Assembly (NCBI GenBank): GCA_937905825.1
Contig: CALCXM010000025.1
Span: forward strand, 1 to 64,000
From: an uncultured bacterium
GTDB lineage: Bacteria; Planctomycetota; UBA1135; GCA-002686595
Reading direction: 5' to 3'
Length of the DNA stretch: 64,000 bases
Below the pieces are notes generated by a model, which was not told the origin of the DNA, did not search any database, and was given only the letters and a program-made list of their open reading frames with translations. The position numbers and the translations under genes were made by a program. Below are positions 57,810 through 64,000 of this stretch, piece by piece. The first letter of the stretch is position 1. Each line of letters begins with the position of its first letter.

Positions 57810-58514
57810 TTACCCCCTGACCGCACCCGAGAGGCGTTCTATTAGGGCAGAAACCGTATTCGCTGCACGGCCCGCCTGGATAGGGAAGTTCTGGCGAAAA
57901 CTCGCGGGAGTCATGTGGCCGGCGCGATCGGTCACGGCTCGCAGGGCGGCCCAGGGAACCCCGGCTTCATGGGCCACCAGGGCCGCTGCGGCGGTTTCCA
58001 TCTCTGCCACGCAGTCCCCGGAAAAGGCCCGCGCTAAGCGGATTTTGCGCCAGGTAGACATGACCGCCCGATCCGCGGTGAGAAACCAGCCAAGGCGTCC
58101 GGGGACCAGGGCCCGCCAGGCCTCCAGGAGTTCGAGATCCGGCTGCACCTCGCGCCCATCCCGCAGACCGTAATCCGTCTGGGCGGCCCGTTCGCAGTGC
58201 ACCATTTCTCCCGGACCCAGGTGCCGCCGCAAGCCGCCGCAGGTCCCCACCACGAAAAGGCGCTGGATTCCCAGCTCTACAAGAAGGGTCGCCGCCTTGG
58301 CCGCGCGAACCTTACCGACGCCTCCCACGCAGGCCAGCACCGCCGGTCCCTGGCCGGGGACCGTTCCGGGGGAATCGGCGGCGGATTGATAGAAAGTCAG
58401 ACCTTGGCGCTGCAGGGGCTGGCCTTCGATCCAAGGACCCAGCTCTTCGGGCAGGGCAGCTAGCAGACCAGTTGTTGGCGCGGCCCTGGCCGACGGCTGA
58501 TGGGGATTGCTCAT
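57810..58514 (-). CDS. Phosphorylase-superfamily nucleosidase (MTA/SAH- or futalosine-hydrolase-like)
   Basis: GLLAALPEELGPW; LFVVGTCGGLRRHLGPGEMV; VAEMETAAAALVAHEAGVPWAALRAVTDRA. Confidence 0.82.
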   Translation of the reverse strand: MSNPHQPSARAAPTTGLLAALPEELGPWIEGQPLQRQGLTFYQSAADSPGTVPGQGPAVLACVGGVGKVRAAKAATLLVELGIQRLFVVGTCGGLRRHLGPGEMVHCERAAQTDYGLRDGREVQPDLELLEAWRALVPGRLGWFLTADRAVMSTWRKIRLARAFSGDCVAEMETAAAALVAHEAGVPWAALRAVTDRAGHMTPASFRQNFPIQAGRAANTVSALIERLSGAVRG

Positions 58515-58736
58515 CGCCGTATTGTGCCGAGGAGGCGGGCTGCCTGTGGGAGGTTTCGTGCCATGAATGTGCCCGGGGTATGGGGAGGGTACGGGCCTTC
58601 GGCCCTATCTCGCACCCGCCACGGCGGCGGGCCAGATGGCCAGAGCGCTGCGGGAAGCGCAACAAGCGGTCGAGTGGCTGGGTTGTACCCAAGCACGAAC
58701 GCCGCGGGTGCCAACTCTTGGTTCTATACTCGTGAG

Positions 58737-60440
58737 ATGCAAACGAGGATCGAAGTGCGAGCATGGACCGGGGCACGCGCCAGCTTGCTGGCCCTTTCTT
58801 TGGGCACAATGGGTTCCGTGGGTCGCTTGGCCTTGGCAAGTGACGCAGACCTTGCGAGCGACCCAGCGCACGGGCATGAGCAAGCCGAAGGGCAAAAGCT
58901 AGTTTGTTCAGAGGACCCGCCGGCTTCGCGCGGCTTCGCGGGTTCGAAGGACCAAGCCGATTCACAAGACCCAGCCGGGTTGCAGGTTCAAGCCGGGTCG
59001 AATGTCGTGCCCAACTCGAACGACCAGGCCCCGTCGAGTCAGCAGTGGAACCAATTCCGTGGGGCGCAAGGTCGCGGAATAGCACTGGACGAGCTGACCT
59101 ATCCCGACACCCTTGACCCCGCCACCAACCTGCTCTGGAAGTGCGACTTGCCCGAGGGCAACTCTTCCCCATGCCTGTGGGAGGATCGGATCTTCTTGAC
59201 GGGCTACGAAGACTACAAGCTCTTCACGATCTGCATCGATCGCGGCAACGGTCGCGTGCTTTGGAGCAAGAGCTTGCCTTGCCCAAAGCTCGAACGGGCG
59301 CACCGCATCAACACACCGGCCTCGCCGACTCCCTGCACCGATGGAGAGCGGGTCTACGTCTACTTCGGAGCCTTCGGCTTGATCAGCTACGACCTTGTTG
59401 GGAAGGAAATCTGGCGCAGGGAATTGGAGATGCCCGAGAACACCTTCGGAACGGCAGCTTCTCCGATTCTCGCCAAGGGCCAGTTGATCTTTGTCAACGA
59501 CAGCAACAAGGGGTCCTACCTGGAATCGATCGACCCGCGCAACGGTGAAACAAAATGGCGCACGGAACGCCAAGCGCACCTGTCCGGTTGGTCCACTCCC
59601 AGCCTATGGCGCCGGGACGGAGTGGATGAGCTTCTGGTCTATGGCAACTGGTGGATGAGCGCCTACGACCTCAAGGATGGCAGCATGCGTTGGTCCGTTC
59701 CGGGCCTTGCGGACGAACCGATCGTGATGCCAGCGGTGGGTTCCGGCTACGTGTTCGTCAGCTCCTACAACATGGGAGCAAACGACGAGGTCATTGGCTT
59801 GCCGAGTTTTCCAACGCTGTTGGAGCAACTCGATGCAGACGGCAACGGCGAGCTCGATCGCACGGAAGCGGCTCAAAACCAGAGCGTGCTGTCGCGCTTC
59901 GATGCCAACGGTGAAGGGGACCACCCCCTGCGCATCTTCTTCAAGTTCCTCGACGTGAACGACGACGGCAAGTTGAACGAGAAAGAGTACTCCAAACTGG
60001 CCCAGTGGCTCGGGGACTTCAAGCACGCCAACGGCGTCGTCGCTATCCTGCCTGACGATGGCAGCGGCAAGGCTCAACTGGCCTGGCAAAGTCCGCGGGG
60101 TGTGCCGGAGTGTCCCTCGCCGCTCTATCACGAGGGCCGCTTGTACCTGCTCAAGAACGGCGGCATCGCCACCTGCCTCGACGCGCAAAGCGGTGAGCGT
60201 TTGTTCAGTGGCCGCTTGGGTGCCCAGGGCCCCTACTACGCATCGCCAGTCTGCGCCGACGGCAAGATCTACTGCGCATCCGCCGAAGGTGAGGTGACCG
60301 TGATCGAAGCCGGTGCCCAGTTGAAGGTGCTCTCCAGCAGCGATCTAGCGGAGCGCATCATGGCGACACCGGCGCTCTCCGGGGGCGTGCTGTACCTGCG
60401 AGCCGAAGAGCACATCTTCGCCTTCGGAACGCGGGAGTAA
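58737..60440 (+). CDS. PQQ-like beta-propeller protein with inserted EF-hand pair
   Basis: NQFRGAQGRG; repeated G-R-LW / W-x-P blades; EF-hand DADGNGELDRTE and DVNDDGKLNEKE. Confidence 0.85.
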   Translation: MQTRIEVRAWTGARASLLALSLGTMGSVGRLALASDADLASDPAHGHEQAEGQKLVCSEDPPASRGFAGSKDQADSQDPAGLQVQAGSNVVPNSNDQAPSSQQWNQFRGAQGRGIALDELTYPDTLDPATNLLWKCDLPEGNSSPCLWEDRIFLTGYEDYKLFTICIDRGNGRVLWSKSLPCPKLERAHRINTPASPTPCTDGERVYVYFGAFGLISYDLVGKEIWRRELEMPENTFGTAASPILAKGQLIFVNDSNKGSYLESIDPRNGETKWRTERQAHLSGWSTPSLWRRDGVDELLVYGNWWMSAYDLKDGSMRWSVPGLADEPIVMPAVGSGYVFVSSYNMGANDEVIGLPSFPTLLEQLDADGNGELDRTEAAQNQSVLSRFDANGEGDHPLRIFFKFLDVNDDGKLNEKEYSKLAQWLGDFKHANGVVAILPDDGSGKAQLAWQSPRGVPECPSPLYHEGRLYLLKNGGIATCLDAQSGERLFSGRLGAQGPYYASPVCADGKIYCASAEGEVTVIEAGAQLKVLSSSDLAERIMATPALSGGVLYLRAEEHIFAFGTRE

Positions 60441-60475
60441 GGGACCCGCCGCCGCTTGCGCGGCAGCGCGGGCGC

Positions 60476-62056
60476 CTACTCGGGCTTGGGCCTGCCTAGC
60501 TTCTCGTTGTGGGAGAGGGCCCCTGTGGGACAGGACTGCACCACTTTCTCCGCGACATCCACCAGCCCTTCCTTCAGGGTCTTGCCGAGGGAGATGGTCG
60601 TCTTCAAGTCGAAGCCGCGTCCGACGAAGGCGAAGCCAAACTCCTCGCCCTCTTTGTTCGTGACGTGCACGCAGCAACCGCACTTGATGCACTTGCCGGC
60701 CTCGTAGACAGCCCCGGCGTCCTGGTTCACAAAGGCGTAAGTGGCGCGTTCGGGCCCCTTGAAGTGCTTTTGGGACGCTTCGTACTCGTGGCTGTTGATG
60801 CGCAAGTCGCAGTTGGTCTTTTCGCGGCAGTCGCAGTGCAAGCAACGGGTGGACTCGAGTTGCGCTTCGGGAATCGCGAAGACCTCCGTCTTGCCGGCCG
60901 CCGGCGCTTGGCGTCCGACCTTGTTGGCGTGCTCGACGAAGGTATCGATCTCCCCTTCCTTGAGCTTGCCCATGGTGTGATCGTAGTAGTCCGGAATTCC
61001 GATCAAGGAGTGGCCGTTCACAAACTGATCCACGACGAAGGCGCTGTGCTTGCCGGAGGCGAATGAGCGAATCACGCGCTTGTCGGGCTTCAAGAGGTTG
61101 CCGCAGGCGAAGACTCCCGGGACGCTGGTCAAGCCGCTGCCCTTCTTGGTGACGAGACCCTTGTCGTCGACTTTGAGCCCCAAGCTCTTCAGAAATTCTG
61201 GATCGCATTGGCCCATGGCCAAGAGCAGGGCGTCCGAATCCCGCATGAGTTGGGAGGGGGAAAGCTCATCGCCCAATTCCTTGGACAGGTGAATCTCGAC
61301 GCCTAGGGCCCGGAGCACTTTCAGCTCCCCTTCGACCACCCATTCGGGAAGCTCGCCGTCCCGGGTGTGCAACGAATCGAGCACCCGCGTGCCCTTCTCG
61401 TAGACCGTACAGGCGTGGCCTTTGAGCGCCAGGAAGTACGCGGCGGAAAGTCCACTGGAGCCGGCCCCCACAATGGCGATGCGCTTGCCGCTCAAGACGG
61501 CGCGCTCGGGGATCCAGGGGGCTTCGCGCTGCAAGTCGCGGTCGGAAGCGTAGCGCGTCAAGTCCTTGATGGCGATCGGCTCGTCGTACTGCCCGCGCCG
61601 GCAAGGGGTCTCGCAGGGCGCGTGGCAAAAGCGTTCGAGCACGCTCGGCAGGGCCATGTCCGCGCGCACCACTTCCATGGCCTTGTCCAAGTCATCCGCT
61701 TCCACGTGGCGAATCATCTGGGGGATGTCCATGCTGACCCCGCAACCCCGGCGGCACGGAGCTTCGCAGTCCCCCACGTGATCGCTGAGCAGGAGGTCCA
61801 AGGTCAACTTGCGGAACTTGCGCACGGCTTCGCTTTGGGTGGCGATCTCCATGCCGTCCGAAATTTGGGCGGTGCAGGCGGGCAGCTTCTGTCCCGTGCC
61901 TACGACCTCCACCGTGCAAATCATGCACGAGGTGAACGGGTCGTAGTTGTCCATGTAGCACATGGTCGGGATGTCGATCCCCAACTTGCGCGCCGCATGC
62001 AGGATGGTCAGGGGCCCATCGGCCTCGAGCGCCTGTCCGTCAATCGTTACTTGCAT
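60476..62056 (-). CDS. NuoG-like 2Fe-2S / GltD-like FAD protein with C-terminal ferredoxin-like cysteines
   Basis: MQVTIDGQALEADGPLTILHAARKLGIDIPTMCYMDNYDPFTSCMICTVEV; CHAPCETPCRRG; IAIVGAGSSGLSAAYFLA; CIKCGCCVHV. Confidence 0.85.
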   Translation of the reverse strand: MQVTIDGQALEADGPLTILHAARKLGIDIPTMCYMDNYDPFTSCMICTVEVVGTGQKLPACTAQISDGMEIATQSEAVRKFRKLTLDLLLSDHVGDCEAPCRRGCGVSMDIPQMIRHVEADDLDKAMEVVRADMALPSVLERFCHAPCETPCRRGQYDEPIAIKDLTRYASDRDLQREAPWIPERAVLSGKRIAIVGAGSSGLSAAYFLALKGHACTVYEKGTRVLDSLHTRDGELPEWVVEGELKVLRALGVEIHLSKELGDELSPSQLMRDSDALLLAMGQCDPEFLKSLGLKVDDKGLVTKKGSGLTSVPGVFACGNLLKPDKRVIRSFASGKHSAFVVDQFVNGHSLIGIPDYYDHTMGKLKEGEIDTFVEHANKVGRQAPAAGKTEVFAIPEAQLESTRCLHCDCREKTNCDLRINSHEYEASQKHFKGPERATYAFVNQDAGAVYEAGKCIKCGCCVHVTNKEGEEFGFAFVGRGFDLKTTISLGKTLKEGLVDVAEKVVQSCPTGALSHNEKLGRPKPE

Positions 62057-64000
62057 AGATCGATTACATTGATGGCATCCACCGGACACACCTGATTGCA
62101 AATATCACAGCGGGTGCAGAGACCCTCTTCGATGATGTGGTGGTTGTACGGATTCATGGGAATCGCGTTCACCGGGCAGAATTGAGCGCAGCGGGTGCAG
62201 CCGAAACAGGTCTCCGTGATGAAGTACTGGATCAGGGGCATGCACTTCTTGGCGGGACAGATCCCGTTGATGTGGGCCTCGTACTCCTCACGGAAGTACT
62301 TCATGGTCGTGAGCGCTGGGTTCGGTGCCGTCGTCCCCAAGCCGCACAAGCTGCCCTCGATGGTGATCTCCGCCAGCTCGTCCAGCAGCTTCATGTCGCC
62401 CTGGCGACCCTTGCCGTTGCACAGGCGTTCGAGCACCTCGCGCATGCGCATGGTTCCGATGCGGCAGGAGGTGCACTTGCCACAGGATTCGTCCTGGGAG
62501 AACTCGAGGAAGTAGCGCGCGATGTCCACCATGCAGTCCGTGTCATCGAGCACAACCAAACCGCCGGAGCCCATGATGGCTCCCACGGATTTCAGCGCTT
62601 CATAATCCACGGGCGTGTCCGCCAGGCTGGCGGGAACGCAACCACCGGAAGGACCACCCACCAGCACGGCTTTCAGGGTGCGGCCTTCGCCAACTCCCCC
62701 GCCGATGTCGTTGACGATCTTGCGCAAGGACATGCCCATGGGCACTTCGATCAAGCCACCGCGCTTGACCTTGCCCGCCAAGGCGAAGGTCTTGGTGCCC
62801 TTGCTCTTGCCGGTGCCCAAGGCGCCAAAGCGCTCGGCGCCGTTGCGGATGATCCATGGCACGAGGCCCAGGGTCTCCACATTGTTAATCAGTGTCGGCT
62901 TGCCAAAGAGCCCCGAGACCGCCGGATAAGGCGGACGAAACTCGGGCATGCCACGGCCCCCCGCGATGGCGGAGAGCAAGGCCGTTTCTTCGCCACAGAC
63001 GAAAGCACCGGCCCCTTCGACAACGGTCAACTTGAGATCAAAGCCACTGCCCAGGATGTCCTTGCCCAGGTAGCCGCGCTCTTCGCTGACGGCGATCGCG
63101 TTGCGAATCCGTTCGGTGGCCAAGGGGTACTCCGCGCGGATGTACAGGTAACCCTCGTGCGCTCCGATCGAGTGCGCGGCAATCGTCATGCCTTCCAGCA
63201 CGCGGAAGGGAAAGGACTCGAGGATCATGCGGTCCATGAACGCACCGGGGTCGCCCTCGTCGCCGTTGCAAACCACGTACTTGAGGTCGCCCTTCGACGC
63301 CGCGGTGATCTGCCACTTGAGCCCCGTGGGGAAGCCACCGCCGCCGCGGCCGCGCAAGCCACTGTCCATGACTTCCTTGACCGTTTCCTCGGGCTTGTTC
63401 TCTTCCAAGCACTTCTTGAGGGCCACGTAGCCGTCGTGGTCCACGTAGTCGTCGAAGCTCTTGGGATCGAGTTCGCCGGAGTGCTCCGTCACCAGGGGCA
63501 CTTGGGATTCCATGAACTGTCCGTCGGCACCGGAGCGCACGTCCGTGGAAAAGCGCGCGGGGGGTGCCCAGGAATCGTCCGTGAGCAATTGTTCGAGGAA
63601 GCCAAAGAGCTTCGCACCGGTGCGGTGGAACCAACCTGCGGGCTGGAAGTGCTCCAACAGGATGCCGCGCACGTCCTCAGACTTCACGCGAGCATGCACG
63701 TGACGCCCACCATTGAACTTGACGATCTCCACCCGCGGAGCTTCGAAGGAAACGCCTGTGCAAGCCACATCCTTGACTTGAACGGGCAGGCCCATCTCCC
63801 GGGCGAAGTGCTTGAGCGCGCTGTGCACTTCCTTGGCACCACCTGCGGAACAACTCGAGCACAGGCAAATGCGTGCGACGCCGATCGGCGTGAAGTCCCT
63901 TTGCTCGCCTTGGTCCGCTCTCTTCGCTTTTTTGTCCGTGCTCTCGAAGTCGAGCAAAAGGTCCTTGACCCCGGCGGCGGCCACGTTGCCGTAGATCACC
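62047..64000 (-). CDS. NuoF/HndC-like NAD-binding flavoprotein with C-terminal 2x[4Fe-4S], truncated at window edge
   Basis: GLRGRGGGGFPTGLKW; YVVCNGDEGDPGAFMDR; GAGAFVCGEETALLSAI; ESCGKCTSCRIGT; CFGCTRCAQFCPVNAI, CTRCDICNQVCPVDAI. Confidence 0.92.
   Translation of the reverse strand, partial: VIYGNVAAAGVKDLLLDFESTDKKAKRADQGEQRDFTPIGVARICLCSSCSAGGAKEVHSALKHFAREMGLPVQVKDVACTGVSFEAPRVEIVKFNGGRHVHARVKSEDVRGILLEHFQPAGWFHRTGAKLFGFLEQLLTDDSWAPPARFSTDVRSGADGQFMESQVPLVTEHSGELDPKSFDDYVDHDGYVALKKCLEENKPEETVKEVMDSGLRGRGGGGFPTGLKWQITAASKGDLKYVVCNGDEGDPGAFMDRMILESFPFRVLEGMTIAAHSIGAHEGYLYIRAEYPLATERIRNAIAVSEERGYLGKDILGSGFDLKLTVVEGAGAFVCGEETALLSAIAGGRGMPEFRPPYPAVSGLFGKPTLINNVETLGLVPWIIRNGAERFGALGTGKSKGTKTFALAGKVKRGGLIEVPMGMSLRKIVNDIGGGVGEGRTLKAVLVGGPSGGCVPASLADTPVDYEALKSVGAIMGSGGLVVLDDTDCMVDIARYFLEFSQDESCGKCTSCRIGTMRMREVLERLCNGKGRQGDMKLLDELAEITIEGSLCGLGTTAPNPALTTMKYFREEYEAHINGICPAKKCMPLIQYFITETCFGCTRCAQFCPVNAIPMNPYNHHIIEEGLCTRCDICNQVCPVDAINVIDLCK

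Noticed and set aside
58312-59172. 286-aa minus-strand ORF
   Set aside because: Spans the divergent intergenic region and the start of the PQQ gene; repetitive Arg/Pro-rich translation, no motifs.
1-64000. Search by eye for CRISPR arrays, prophage or insertion sequences
   Set aside because: No regularly spaced direct repeats, integrase, transposase or phage structural motifs were found.

Overview
High-GC bacterial chromosomal window. Gene content and lineage-specific lipoproteins suggest a Planctomycetota-like organism (inference only). About 43 coding regions are supported, plus one tRNA-Val(GAC). No CRISPR array, rRNA or intact mobile element was seen. Main blocks: (i) ankyrin lipoprotein, B12-binding radical SAM, Nif3-like, UppP, alanine dehydrogenase; (ii) tRNA-Val, then an HtrA-like protease, a small membrane protein/NodU-type carbamoyltransferase/SGNH-DUF5989 operon, and glutamate dehydrogenase; (iii) FBP aldolase, BNR/VPS10-like lipoprotein, degenerate MBL-fold protein, polysaccharide deacetylase, GNAT, second B12 radical SAM; (iv) a long minus-strand exopolysaccharide-type operon (about 24.8-38.5 kb) with many glycosyltransferases, a Thr-nucleophile sulfatase-fold protein and an uncharacterised alpha/alpha-toroid-like protein, continued by a second EPS block (53.6-57.6 kb) coupled to truD; (v) a giant ~2,107-aa secreted protein of unclear family; (vi) a sigma-54 enhancer-binding-protein locus with candidate UAS repeats and a near-consensus -24/-12 promoter facing a decayed mercuric-reductase-like flavoprotein; (vii) an ECF-type sigma factor, an M61-like PDZ peptidase, a PQQ/EF-hand propeller protein, and a NuoF-like / NuoG-GltD-like redox pair in which the GltD-like part appears to lack its NAD(P)H subdomain. 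The most interesting locus is 48.4-49.2 kb. No search was run; all family names come from reading motifs.
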